From NCBI RefSeq assembly GCF_016093545.1, contig NZ_JADKYX010000006.1, forward strand, positions 186,001 through 250,000: 64,000 bases of DNA, read 5' to 3'. Under the pieces are notes generated by a model. The model had not been told where the DNA came from. It was given only the letters and a program-made list of their open reading frames with translations, and searched no databases. The translations under genes were made by a program, and so were the position numbers. Source of the stretch: Massilia rhizosphaerae. Lineage in GTDB: Bacteria > Pseudomonadota > Gammaproteobacteria > Burkholderiales > Burkholderiaceae_D. This document shows, piece by piece, positions 47,127 through 56,606 of this stretch. The first letter of the stretch is position 1. Each line of letters starts with the position of its first letter.

Positions 47127-47987
47127 TCAGCGCCGCTCGCTGGGATCGAGCGTCTCCTCGTCCGTCTGGATGATGCTGACGGGCTTGCCCTTGGCAAAGC
47201 GCCACAGGTACACGGCATAGCCGGACAGGCCGTACACGACGAACAGCGGCCACAGGATGACTTGCGGCGCGATTGCCAGCAGGGCCAGCCCCAGCGCGAT
47301 CAGGAAGACGACGATGAACGGCACCGACTTGCGGAAGTTGACGTCCTTGAAGCTGTAGAACGGGATGTTGGTGACCATCGTCAGGCCGGCGAACAGCGTG
47401 ATGCTCCACGAGATCCAGTCGACCTTGCGCGCTTCGATATTGATGTCCGGATCGCTCATGAACATGACCACGCCGACGACCAGCGCCGCCGCCGCCGGGC
47501 TCGGCAAGCCCTGGAAGAAGCGCTTGTCGACGACCTCGATGTTCGTGTTGAAGCGGGCCAGGCGCAGCGCGGCGCCGGCGCAATAGACGAAGGCGGCGAT
47601 CCATCCCAGCTTGCCCAGGCCGCGCAGCGACCATTCATAGATGACGAGGGCCGGCGCGGCCCCGAACGACACCATGTCGGACAGGCTGTCGTACTGCGCG
47701 CCGAACTCGGATTGCGTATTCGTCAGGCGGGCCACGCGGCCGTCGAGGCTGTCCAGCACCATCGCGATGAACACGGCCCAGCAGGCGTGGTCGAAGCGCT
47801 GGTTCATCGCCATCACGATCGCATAGAAGCCGCCGAACAGCGCCGCCGTCGTGAAGGCGTTGGGCAGCAGGTAGATGCCCCGGCGCGGGCGGGCCGCGGC
47901 GGCGTCGGACTTGCGGACGCGGCTGAAGCGGGCGAAGCGTGGCGCCTTGATGGCGCCGGGTTTGCGGCGTCGGGGAGTTGTCGGCAT
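47127..47987 (-). CDS. pssA: CDP-diacylglycerol--serine O-phosphatidyltransferase
   Basis: 286 aa. It makes phosphatidylserine from CDP-diacylglycerol and serine in the inner membrane. The CDP-alcohol phosphotransferase motif D-G-x2-A-R-x8-G-x3-D-x3-D is visible as MVLDSLDGRVARLTNTQSEF followed by GAQYDSLSDMVSFG. Eight hydrophobic segments follow a basic N-terminus. It belongs with the ilv block typical of Burkholderiales, where pssA and psd lie near ilvC; here psd is not present. Confidence 0.93.
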   Translation of the reverse strand: MPTTPRRRKPGAIKAPRFARFSRVRKSDAAAARPRRGIYLLPNAFTTAALFGGFYAIVMAMNQRFDHACWAVFIAMVLDSLDGRVARLTNTQSEFGAQYDSLSDMVSFGAAPALVIYEWSLRGLGKLGWIAAFVYCAGAALRLARFNTNIEVVDKRFFQGLPSPAAAALVVGVVMFMSDPDINIEARKVDWISWSITLFAGLTMVTNIPFYSFKDVNFRKSVPFIVVFLIALGLALLAIAPQVILWPLFVVYGLSGYAVYLWRFAKGKPVSIIQTDEETLDPSERR

Positions 47988-48070
47988 AGATTTCTTTTTC
48001 TTAACGATGCGCGCAGGGCGCGGACCACGCCATTATAGTGGGCCGTCCCCTTGTTAGCGAACGGCTACCA

Positions 48071-48856
48071 TTACCGGAACTTCACCTTGCCCACGAGCCG
48101 CATCTGCAACGTCGTCTCGCCCGGCTCGAAGCTCGGTTCCGGCATCTCGGCCGCGTCGGCGCGCTTGGCCGACATGCGCATCGCCATCGGCGCGGCCTCG
48201 GCCCGGTCGCCGGCGTAATTGCCGCTGCCTTCGAAGTCGACCGTGTCGATGACGGCGTCGCCCGCATTGCGGCCCATCGCGCGCGCGATGGACGCGATGC
48301 GTTCGTTCAGGTTGCGGTAGGTCGCCGCGATGCGCTCGTCGTCGAGGCGCCTGGCCAGCTCCGGGCTCAGGTGGTAGTCGATGCCGTTAAGGTTGAGGAT
48401 TTTCTGCGCGGCGGCGACCGTCTTCGGCAGCGCCTGCAGATTGCGCGTCTTGACTTCGAGCGACTGGCCGACGCGCCACCCGATCGGCATGCGGCGCGCG
48501 GCCGGATTGACCAGCGGACGCGGGCCGTCCGGCACTTCCGGATAGACGGGATAGGTGTAATAGCCGACGGTCTTGAGTTCCGCCTGCGGATCGGCGCGGC
48601 GCACGATGTCCGTGCCCTGCTTCATCTTCTGGTTGACGCGCGCGGTGGCGGCGGCGCGGTCCTTGTCCTGTTCCTCGACGGCGAAGTTGACGGTCGCCTC
48701 GTCGTTGGCATGCTTGACCTCGCCGAACGCGGGCACGATGACGAGGGTGCCGGTCGTGGCGGCCACCGGCGCGGCCTGGGCGTGGACTTGCGCTTGGGCT
48801 TGCACTGACGACGCGAGGGTCAGCGCGGACAGCAGGACGAGTTTTTGGATGGACAT
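48071..48856 (-). CDS. SIMPL-domain (DUF541) periplasmic protein
   Basis: 261 aa from the ATG at 48856 with AAGGAGAAC upstream. It has a Sec signal (to QAQAQ, residue ~22) followed by the SIMPL pattern: TGTLVIVPAFGEVKHANDEA, NFAVEEQDKDRAAATARVNQ, then VGYYTYPVYPEVPDG and QALPKTVAAAQKILNLNGID. Members form periplasmic ring-like oligomers with stress-related roles, but the biochemical function is unclear. Alone in its transcription unit. Confidence 0.85.
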   Translation of the reverse strand: MSIQKLVLLSALTLASSVQAQAQVHAQAAPVAATTGTLVIVPAFGEVKHANDEATVNFAVEEQDKDRAAATARVNQKMKQGTDIVRRADPQAELKTVGYYTYPVYPEVPDGPRPLVNPAARRMPIGWRVGQSLEVKTRNLQALPKTVAAAQKILNLNGIDYHLSPELARRLDDERIAATYRNLNERIASIARAMGRNAGDAVIDTVDFEGSGNYAGDRAEAAPMAMRMSAKRADAAEMPEPSFEPGETTLQMRLVGKVKFR

Positions 48857-48985
48857 CGTTGTTCTCCTTGAATCTGGGCGGCTGCGTGCCGCGGCACGAG
48901 AACGATAACCGGTTTTGCGCGAAAGTCGAGTTTGTGTAATGGAAAGTTGCAAATGATTGCAAACAAGTGCACTCGCGGCGCCAGC

Positions 48986-49203
48986 AAATTCGGGGTCAGA
49001 GCACATTTCCGCCCCAATTCGGGGTCAGAGCACGTTTTGGTGCACGATCCTTGAGACATGTATGCGCGCCCCGATCAATATATCTCCACAGCTTCGCATG
49101 GGGCGCCAAGCCGGCGCCAACTTCCGCCCCGGAACGGAGTTTCCGTGTAACCAATGATCCGAACTTTGCTCTGACCCCGAATTTGTGCTCTGACCCCGAA
49201 TTT
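48986..49203. repeat. Cassette flanked by paired GGGGTCAGAGC repeats
   Basis: Two direct copies (48986-49004, 49016-49033) on the left and two inverted copies (49168-49184, 49185-49203) on the right enclose about 134 bp without a recognisable gene. Each copy reads AATTCGGGGTCAGAGCAC or its complement. This looks like a non-autonomous REP-type mobile element. The stretch 48857-49265 holds only this and the ilvC terminator. Confidence 0.85.
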
Positions 49204-49209
49204 GGGCTG

Positions 49210-49240
49210 AAAAAAAATCGCCCCCGGCAAGCGGGGGCGA
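49210..49240 (-). terminator. ilvC terminator
   Basis: Minus strand CGCCCCCG-CTTGC-CGGGGGCG followed by eight T, 26 nt past the ilvC stop. A strong rho-independent terminator. Confidence 0.93.
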
Positions 49241-49265
49241 CGGATACGTCAGTTGGTGACGACGA

Positions 49266-50309
<1,044 letters not shown>

Positions 50310-50322
50310 TTATATTTTGTTT

Positions 50323-50385
50323 GGTGGGCTCGGGGAGCCCACCCTACGTTCATTTCCGGCGTAGGGTGGGCACCCTGTGCCCACC
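50323..50385. repeat. GGGTGGGCAC-type hairpin repeat element between ilvH and ilvC
   Basis: Three overlapping dyads: GGTGGGCT...AGCCCACC, CCCACCCTACG...CGTAGGGTGGG, and GTGGGCA...TGCCCAC. Complex palindromic units of this kind are dispersed in Burkholderiales genomes. It may fold in the ilv mRNA and affect ilvC stability. Confidence 0.75.
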
Positions 50386-50397
50386 ATTACCGCAAGA

Positions 50398-50889
50398 TCA
50401 AACCTTGAGGATGCGCTCGCCGCGGCCGATGCCGGAACCACCCGTGCGGACGGTTTCGAGGATCGAGGCGCGGTCGATGGCGTCGATGAAGGCGTCCAGC
50501 TTGGTCTTCGCGCCCGTCAACTCGATCGTGTACGTTTTTTCCGTCACGTCGATGATGCGGCCACGGAAGATGTCGGCGGTGCGCTTCATTTCCTCGCGCT
50601 CCTTGCCCACTGCCCTCACCTTGATCAGCATGAGCTCGCGCTCGATGTGCTGGCCTTCGGTCAGGTCGACCACCTTCACCACTTCGATCAGGCGGTTCAG
50701 GTGCTTGGTGATCTGCTCGATGATGTCGTCCGAGCCCGTCGTCACGATGGTCATGCGCGACAGGGTAGCGTCTTCGGTCGGCGCCACGGTCAGCGTCTCG
50801 ATGTTGTAGCCGCGTGCCGAGAACAGGCCCACCACGCGCGACAGCGCGCCGGCTTCGTTTTCCAGCAGGACGGAGATGATGTGTCGCAT
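50398..50889 (-). CDS. ilvH: Acetolactate synthase small (regulatory) subunit
   Basis: 163 aa. An ACT domain at the N-terminus (MRHIISVLLENEAGALSRVV, then GLFSARGYNIETLTV) binds valine for feedback inhibition; the C-terminal domain (LMLIKVRAVGKEREEMKRTA) activates the catalytic subunit. The start overlaps the ilvI stop by 1 nt (TAATG), implying coupled translation. Confidence 0.98.
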   Translation of the reverse strand: MRHIISVLLENEAGALSRVVGLFSARGYNIETLTVAPTEDATLSRMTIVTTGSDDIIEQITKHLNRLIEVVKVVDLTEGQHIERELMLIKVRAVGKEREEMKRTADIFRGRIIDVTEKTYTIELTGAKTKLDAFIDAIDRASILETVRTGGSGIGRGERILKV

Positions 50890-52613
50890 TACAGGTCCTC
50901 CGATCCGAGCAGCATTTCCGACAAGCCTTTACCGGTCTTGACCATCGGCCAGACGTTTTCGCTACGGTCGGTAATGAAGTTCATGAACACCAGGCGGTCC
51001 TTCATGGCGAAGGCGTCGCGCAGCGCGCCTTCCACGTCGCCCGGTTTCTCGATGCGCATGCCGACGTGGCCATAGGCCTCGGCCAGCTTCTCGAAGTCCG
51101 GCAGGGAATCCATGTACGACTCGGCGTAGCGGCCGCCGTAGTCGAGTTCCTGCCACTGGCGCACCATGCCCAGGAAGCGGTTGTTCAGGAGGATGATCTT
51201 CGGCGTCAGGTGATACTGCTTGCAGGTCGCGAGTTCCTGGATGTTCATCTGGATCGAACCCTCGCCCGTGATGCAGGCCACGGTCGCGCCGGGGTTCGCC
51301 ATCTGCACGCCCATCGCGTACGGCAGGCCCACGCCCATCGTGCCCAGGCCGCCGGAATTGATCCAGCGGCGCGGCTTGTCGAACGGGTAGTATTGCGCGG
51401 CCCACATCTGGTGCTGGCCCACGTCGGACGTGACGTAGGCGTCGCCGCCGGTCACTTCCCACAGCTTCTCGACGACGGACTGCGGCTTGATCAGTTCATC
51501 GGAGGTCGCATAGCGCAGGCACTCGCGGCCGCGCCAGTCTTCGATCTGCTGCCACCATTTCTGCACGGCCGGGTTCGGACGCTGTTCGGCCGCGTCCAGC
51601 TGCGACAGCAGTTCGACGAGCACGTCCTTGACGTTGCCGACGATGGGGATGTCGACCTTGACGCGTTTCGAGATCGACGACGGGTCGATGTCGATGTGGA
51701 TGATCTTGCGGGGGTTGGTCGCGAAGTGCTTCGGGTTGCCGATCACGCGGTCGTCGAATCGGGCGCCGATGGCGATCAGGACGTCGCAGTGCTGCATCGC
51801 CATGTTCGCTTCATAGGTGCCGTGCATGCCCGGCATGCCGACGAATTTCTTGTCCGAGCCGCGATAGGCGCCCAGGCCCATCAGCGTGTTCGTGACCGGG
51901 AAGCCGAGCTTGTCGACCAGTTTGTTCAGTTCGTTCGATGCATTGGCCAGGATGACGCCGCCGCCCGTGTAGATCATCGGACGCTCGGCCGCCAGCAGCA
52001 ACTGCACCGCCTTGCGGATCTGGCCGGCGTGGCCCTTGTCGACGGGGCGGTAGGAGCGCATCTCGATCTCTTTCGGATACGAGTACGCGGCCTTGTGCAT
52101 GCTCACGTCCTTCGGGATATCGACGAGCACGGGGCCCGGACGGCCGGTGCGCGCGATATAGAAGGCTTTCTTGATGGTTTCGGCAAGGTCCTTGACGTCC
52201 TTGACGAGGAAATTGTGCTTGACCACCGGGCGCGTGATGCCCACGGTGTCGCATTCCTGGAAAGCGTCCTGGCCGATCGCATTGGTCGGTACCTGGCCGG
52301 AAATCACGACCATCGGAATCGAATCCATGTATGCGGTGGAGAGGCCGGTGACGGCATTGGTGACGCCCGGACCGGACGTGACCAGGCAAACGCCCACTTC
52401 GTTGGAGCTGCGCGAATACGCGTCGGCCGCGTGCACGGCTGCCTGCTCGTGGCGTACCAGGATGTGCTGGAATTTGTCCTGCTTGAAGATGGCGTCGTAG
52501 ATGTAGAGAACCGCACCGCCGGGGTAACCGAAGACGTGTTTCACGCCCTCTTCCGCCAGGCAACGGACTACGATCTCAGCGCCCGTGATGGGAGCTGCTG
52601 CGTCGTTACTCAT
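50889..52613 (-). CDS. ilvI: Acetolactate synthase large (catalytic) subunit
   Basis: 574 aa. It is a thiamine-diphosphate enzyme making acetolactate from pyruvate. Motifs: PGGAVLYIYDAIFKQDKFQH with the catalytic Glu region (VRHEQAAVHAADAYSRSS), FAD-linked central domain, and the ThDP motif GEGSIQMNIQELATCKQYHL ending in NNRFLGMVRQWQ. First gene of the ilv operon. ilvI and ilvB names are used interchangeably in this group. Confidence 0.97.
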   Translation of the reverse strand: MSNDAAAPITGAEIVVRCLAEEGVKHVFGYPGGAVLYIYDAIFKQDKFQHILVRHEQAAVHAADAYSRSSNEVGVCLVTSGPGVTNAVTGLSTAYMDSIPMVVISGQVPTNAIGQDAFQECDTVGITRPVVKHNFLVKDVKDLAETIKKAFYIARTGRPGPVLVDIPKDVSMHKAAYSYPKEIEMRSYRPVDKGHAGQIRKAVQLLLAAERPMIYTGGGVILANASNELNKLVDKLGFPVTNTLMGLGAYRGSDKKFVGMPGMHGTYEANMAMQHCDVLIAIGARFDDRVIGNPKHFATNPRKIIHIDIDPSSISKRVKVDIPIVGNVKDVLVELLSQLDAAEQRPNPAVQKWWQQIEDWRGRECLRYATSDELIKPQSVVEKLWEVTGGDAYVTSDVGQHQMWAAQYYPFDKPRRWINSGGLGTMGVGLPYAMGVQMANPGATVACITGEGSIQMNIQELATCKQYHLTPKIILLNNRFLGMVRQWQELDYGGRYAESYMDSLPDFEKLAEAYGHVGMRIEKPGDVEGALRDAFAMKDRLVFMNFITDRSENVWPMVKTGKGLSEMLLGSEDL

Positions 52614-52972
52614 GATACGTTCCTTTCAAAACCCATAGGGAGATTGATCGGATGCTCGTCCCTGACGAGATACGTGTCACGCAACAGTGCTCATGCTTCC
52701 CTTCTTTCTGCGGTCACGCCGATCTTTCAGGATGCCGTAGGATCCTTACGAAACGACGCTGGACGCAACTCGTTCAGCTTGAGTTACTGTAGCGGAATGC
52801 GAATCTCTCGCGCTTGTGGCACGGGTTGGAGCAAACTGCCTACATTGTGAAAGCGCGTCATGTCGAGGTTGACTTTGTGTGACAAACTGACTTGACAATA
52901 AGCTTTGGGGGTGCAAAGCGTCCCATACCTTAATGCGTTGCACCATTCTGGTCAAGATAAATAATGATTTTT
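52614..52972. other. ilv leader/promoter region, no gene
   Basis: 359 bp between ilvI and a GST gene, both leftward. It should contain the ilv promoter. I looked for a leader peptide rich in Val/Leu/Ile codons with an attenuator hairpin and saw none. Confidence 0.5.
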
Positions 52973-53602
52973 TCATGCCGTATCGTCAGGCAGCCACGCG
53001 CGCGCGGCGGGCCGCGCGTCCAGTCGCGCCATCCAGGCCGCGACGGCGGGATAGTCGGGCCGTTCCATCGGCGTCTTGCGCCAGCGGTGCGCGGACAGGC
53101 CCAGCACGACGTCGGCCAGCGAGAACGCCGCGCCGGCCGCATACGCACCGGTCGTCGCCAGCCGGCGCTCGAGGATCCCCATCTGCCCGTTCCAGCCGGC
53201 GATGCCGGCCGCGATGAGGTCCGGGTCCTGGTGCGCGGGACTCTTGCGCACCAGGCCCATGAACGCGTAGCGCCAGGCATTATTCAATTCCGTCGCCTGC
53301 CAGTCCATCCATTGCTCGACCTGCGCCCGGGCGCGCGCGTCGCGCGCCAGCAAGCTCTCGCCGCCGTCGCCATGGCGCGTGGCGAGGTAGCGGCAGATCG
53401 CGTTCGACTCCCACAGCACGAGGTCGCCATCGACGAGCACCGGCACCATCGCGTGCGGATTCAGCGCGAGGAATTCTGGATCGTGCGTCGACCGGAAGCC
53501 GCTGCCCCAGTCTTCCCGCTCGAACGCGACGCCGAGTTCGGTACATGTCCACAAGACCTTGCGGACATTGATCGAGCTTGCCTTGCCGAGGATGCGCACC
53601 AT
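52973..53602 (-). CDS. Glutathione S-transferase family protein
   Basis: 209 aa from the ATG at 53602. The thioredoxin-like N-terminal domain has GKASSINVRKVLWTCTELGV (catalytic Ser region), PHAMVPVLVDGDLVLWESNA (cis-Pro and Glu/Ser glutathione-binding site) and the all-helical C-terminal domain FSLADVVLGLSAHRW with the conserved N-cap Asp. Cytosolic; substrate unknown. Confidence 0.92.
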   Translation of the reverse strand: MVRILGKASSINVRKVLWTCTELGVAFEREDWGSGFRSTHDPEFLALNPHAMVPVLVDGDLVLWESNAICRYLATRHGDGGESLLARDARARAQVEQWMDWQATELNNAWRYAFMGLVRKSPAHQDPDLIAAGIAGWNGQMGILERRLATTGAYAAGAAFSLADVVLGLSAHRWRKTPMERPDYPAVAAWMARLDARPAARAWLPDDTA

Positions 53603-53792
53603 GTTCTGGCTCCGGATGGATGTCGGGCCCACCATTCTATAGACAAAACAGCAAGACCGCCCGCCCCCGTCCGAATGACCGCCGCCCGCCCGCCTGCCGG
53701 TTTCGAGTGCGGTCAGCCATAATTTTTGCTAGGATTCCGAAGTTTTCCGAAAAGCCACAGGCAACGTACCCGTGGTGTCCACCACTTATCGC

Positions 53793-54362
53793 ATGGCCAC
53801 TGACAAAGAACTCAACGACTTCCTCGAGAGTGTCGAGCGGCGCGCCTTCAAGCAGGCTGCGTACGCGGTCCGCAAGGACGAGGCAGCGCTCGACATCGTT
53901 CAGGACGCCATGATCAAGCTGGCGGAGAAATACGGCGACAAGCCCTTGGGCGAATTGCCGATGCTCTTCCAGCGCATCCTGCAGAACACCATCCTCGATT
54001 ACTTCCGCCGCGAAAAGGTCAGGAACACCTGGGTCAGCCTCTTCGGGGGCCTCGGCCGCCGGGACGAAGACGACGAGGAATTTGATATACTTGCATCGTA
54101 TGAGGCCGAGGAAGGAACGTCCGCCGCGGAGTCGAGTGCGGATCAGGTCGAGCGGGCGGAAACCCTGCGCCTGATCGAGGACGAGATACAAAAACTCCCG
54201 GCGCGTCAACGGGAAGCGTTCCTCATGCGTTACTGGCAGGACATGGATGTGGCCGAAACGGCCGAAGCGATGGGATGCTCCGAGGGCAGTGTAAAAACAC
54301 ATTGTTCTCGCGCTACGCATGCCCTGCAGAAAGCCCTGGAGGCCAAGGGAATTAAATTATGA
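53793..54362 (+). CDS. RNA polymerase sigma factor, sigma-70 family (ECF-like)
   Basis: 189 aa from the ATG at 53793 (a GTG at 53772 would add seven residues). Region 2 spans ~10-90 with DEAALDIVQDAMIKLAEKYG and LFQRILQNTILDYFRREKVR; region 4 at ~130-185 has LPARQREAFLMRYWQDMDVA and GCSEGSVKTHCSRATHALQK. The linker is unusually long and acidic (DEDDEEFDILASYEAEEG). It heads an operon with DUF3619, DUF3106 and RDD proteins, the block found upstream of ilvI in Burkholderiales. The anti-sigma role probably belongs to the next gene. Confidence 0.93.
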   Translation: MATDKELNDFLESVERRAFKQAAYAVRKDEAALDIVQDAMIKLAEKYGDKPLGELPMLFQRILQNTILDYFRREKVRNTWVSLFGGLGRRDEDDEEFDILASYEAEEGTSAAESSADQVERAETLRLIEDEIQKLPARQREAFLMRYWQDMDVAETAEAMGCSEGSVKTHCSRATHALQKALEAKGIKL

Positions 54363-54781
54363 ACACCGACGACATCAACCTGGCGTACAAGATCCGCCAT
54401 GCCCTGAACGACAACCTCGACAACCTGCCGGCGTCGACGACGGACCGCCTGGCGGCCGCGCGCGCGCAGGCGCTCGCGCGCAAGAAAGCCGATGCACCGG
54501 TGCGCGCAGCGTCGCAACGGCGCGCCGCGTTCGACCTGGGCTCGCTGTTCTCGATGCAATGGGTGGCGCGCGCCGCCGTCGTCGCGCCGCTGCTGGCGAT
54601 GGTCGCCGGCATGGTCGGCGTCTACCAGTACGAACGGGAACAGCACGTCGCCGAACTGGCCGAGCTGGATGCGGCCGTGCTGTCCGACGACCTGCCGCTG
54701 ACCGCCTATACCGACCACGGTTTCAACGCTTACCTGGCACAACAGCAGCAAGCACAGCAACTGCCGCAGCGAGCCCAGTAA
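54359..54781 (+). CDS. DUF3619 membrane protein, possible anti-sigma factor
   Basis: 140 aa; the ATG overlaps the sigma factor stop (ATGA). A cytoplasmic N-terminus of ~75 residues (DDINLAYKIRHALNDNLDNL) precedes one transmembrane helix (AAVVAPLLAMVAGMVGVYQY) and a short periplasmic tail. Coupling to a sigma gene and this layout fit an anti-sigma factor; DUF3619 has no proven function, so the role is inference. Confidence 0.8.
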   Translation: MNTDDINLAYKIRHALNDNLDNLPASTTDRLAAARAQALARKKADAPVRAASQRRAAFDLGSLFSMQWVARAAVVAPLLAMVAGMVGVYQYEREQHVAELAELDAAVLSDDLPLTAYTDHGFNAYLAQQQQAQQLPQRAQ

Positions 54782-54784
54782 AGG

Positions 54785-55549
54785 ATGACGGCTAACAAGC
54801 TCAAAGTTGCCGGGGCCGCCGCCGCCGTCGTGCTCGTTGGCGCGGCCGTATTGACCGTCAACCAGCGCGGCGGCTCCCTGCCCGCCGCGTCCGGTCCGGC
54901 CACGCGCGAAGCGCCGGCCGCCTCCACCGCGCGAGCCGAGCCCGTCAAATCCGCCGGCAACAACCATAAAACGGGCGACAAGCCCCTGTGGCGCAGCCTC
55001 ACGCCGGCCCAGCAGGTGGCCCTGCAACCGCTGCAGGGCGAATGGGACCAGATGGATGGCGTGCGCAAGCAGAAATGGCTGCAGCTCGCCAACCGCTTCG
55101 CCGGCATGAAACCGGCGGAGCAGGAACGCGTGCACGAACGCATGCGCGCCTGGGTCAAGCTGACGCCGGAGCAACGCGAACTGGCGCGCGAAACCTATAC
55201 GCGCACCCGCAAGATCGCCCCGGGGCAAAAGACCGCCACGTGGCAGAGCTACCAGAAGCTGCCGGAAGAGCAAAAGAAAAAACTGGCCGCGTCGGCCGCC
55301 CGCAAGTCGCGCATCGTGCCGTCCCAGCCGAGCGGCAAGGCCGTCGCGCCGCTGGGCAAAGGCGCCACGTCGTGCCCGGCCGGCATGGTCAAGAACACGG
55401 TATCGGCCGCCCCGCCCTGCGTGCCGCCGCCGGCCCCGCCGACGCCCGCGCCCCCGCCGCCCGTGCAGCCGCCGGCCAATCCGCAGCCCGCACCCGAGCC
55501 GGAAAAGCAGGTGCCGGCCAACTGGGGCATCACGCCCAACAACGCATAA
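54785..55549 (+). CDS. DUF3106 protein
   Basis: 254 aa. An N-terminal membrane anchor or signal (VAGAAAAVVLVGAAVLTVNQ) is followed by three WxxLxPEQ-like helical repeats: WRSLTPAQQVALQPLQGEWD, MKPAEQERVHERMRAWVKLT and YQKLPEEQKKKLAASAARKS. This is the DUF3106 pattern. The C-terminal 80 residues are Pro-rich. Probably envelope-located; third gene of the sigma operon, 3 nt after DUF3619. Confidence 0.85.
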   Translation: MTANKLKVAGAAAAVVLVGAAVLTVNQRGGSLPAASGPATREAPAASTARAEPVKSAGNNHKTGDKPLWRSLTPAQQVALQPLQGEWDQMDGVRKQKWLQLANRFAGMKPAEQERVHERMRAWVKLTPEQRELARETYTRTRKIAPGQKTATWQSYQKLPEEQKKKLAASAARKSRIVPSQPSGKAVAPLGKGATSCPAGMVKNTVSAAPPCVPPPAPPTPAPPPPVQPPANPQPAPEPEKQVPANWGITPNNA

Positions 55550-55561
55550 CAGGGCCCCCTC

Positions 55562-56092
55562 ATGCAAGACGTCCCCAGCATGCCCCCAAGCGTAAGGCGC
55601 CGCCTGATCGCGATGGTCTACGAGACCTTCCTCCTGTTGGCGGTGGAGATGCTGGCGGTGGCCTTGTACCTGCTCGTCACGCGCAACAATCACGCGCCCG
55701 TGTTCCAGTACGGCCTGAAGGTCTGGCTGTTCATCGTCACCGGCGCCTATTTCGTCTGGGGCTGGACCAACAGCGGCCACACGCTGGCGATGAAGACGTG
55801 GCGCATGCAGGTCGTCACGAACGGCGGCGCGCGCCTGCCGCTGCGCATGGCCATCGCGCGCTACCTGCTGGCCTGGGGCTGGTTCCTGCCCGCCCTCCTC
55901 GCCTGCACCGTGCTGGGCCTGAAGGACAAGGCCCAGGTCGGCGCGGCCATCGCCGTGGGCGTGCTGGGCTGGGGCTTGACGGCCTTCATGGACCGCGACC
56001 GCCAGTTCCTGCACGACCGCCTGGCCGGCACGCGCATCGTCGCGCTGCCGAAGAAGCGGGCCGCGCCCGCCGCACCCGCCGAAACGGCGTAG
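55562..56092 (+). CDS. RDD-family membrane protein
   Basis: 176 aa. The conserved RDD features are visible: RRRLIAMVYETFLLLAVEML at the first helix (Arg then acidic residue), WTNSGHTLAMKTWRMQVVTN in the loop and DRDRQFLHDRLAGTRIV near the end. Three to four membrane helices. Transport or stress roles have been proposed for RDD proteins; unknown here. Its stop abuts the convergent thioredoxin gene. Confidence 0.9.
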   Translation: MQDVPSMPPSVRRRLIAMVYETFLLLAVEMLAVALYLLVTRNNHAPVFQYGLKVWLFIVTGAYFVWGWTNSGHTLAMKTWRMQVVTNGGARLPLRMAIARYLLAWGWFLPALLACTVLGLKDKAQVGAAIAVGVLGWGLTAFMDRDRQFLHDRLAGTRIVALPKKRAAPAAPAETA

Positions 56093-56596
56093 TCAGCGCT
56101 GCGCCAGCAGCTTGCGGATCGTGGCCTCGGTCTGCGCATAGTCGCCCTCGCCGAAGTGGGTGTACACGACCTGCCCCTGTTTATCGACCAGGTAGAACGC
56201 GGGCCAGAACCGGTTGTCGTAAGCGCTCCAGGTGGCGTACCGGTTGTCCTGCGCGACCGGGAATGAAATCGCATTGCGTTGCACGGCGGCCTTGAGGTTG
56301 TCCAGGTTGCGCTCGAAGCCGTATTCCGGCGTGTGCACGCCGACGACGACCAGTCCCTGGTCCTTGTACTGCTGGTGCCAGGCTTTCACGTACGGCAGCA
56401 CGTGCTGGCAGTTGATGCAGTCGTACGTCCAGAAATCCACGAGCACGACCTTCCCGCGCAGCTGCTGCATGGTGAGCGGCGCGCTGTTGATCCAGTGGTC
56501 GATGCCGGCGAATTCCGGTGCGGCACTCGGGCTCGCGTGCGCGCTTGCCGCGGCGATGGCGGCGGCGGCGGCAATACTGCGGATGGCGTAGTGCAT
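56093..56596 (-). CDS. TlpA/ResA-like periplasmic thioredoxin-fold protein
   Basis: 167 aa with a Sec signal (to SAHAS, residue ~22). The fold begins GIDHWINSAPLTMQQLRGKV; the active-site motif is FWTYDCINCQHVLPY, i.e. CINC rather than the usual CxPC, then VGVHTPEYGFERNLDNLKAA. It probably handles disulfides in the periplasm, fed by the CcdA-like protein encoded 10 nt upstream. Confidence 0.9.
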   Translation of the reverse strand: MHYAIRSIAAAAAIAAASAHASPSAAPEFAGIDHWINSAPLTMQQLRGKVVLVDFWTYDCINCQHVLPYVKAWHQQYKDQGLVVVGVHTPEYGFERNLDNLKAAVQRNAISFPVAQDNRYATWSAYDNRFWPAFYLVDKQGQVVYTHFGEGDYAQTEATIRKLLAQR

Positions 56597-56606
56597 GATG
56601 GACTCC

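Noticed and set aside
52614..52972. ilv attenuator leader peptide
   Set aside because: No short ORF with branched-chain codon runs followed by a terminator hairpin.
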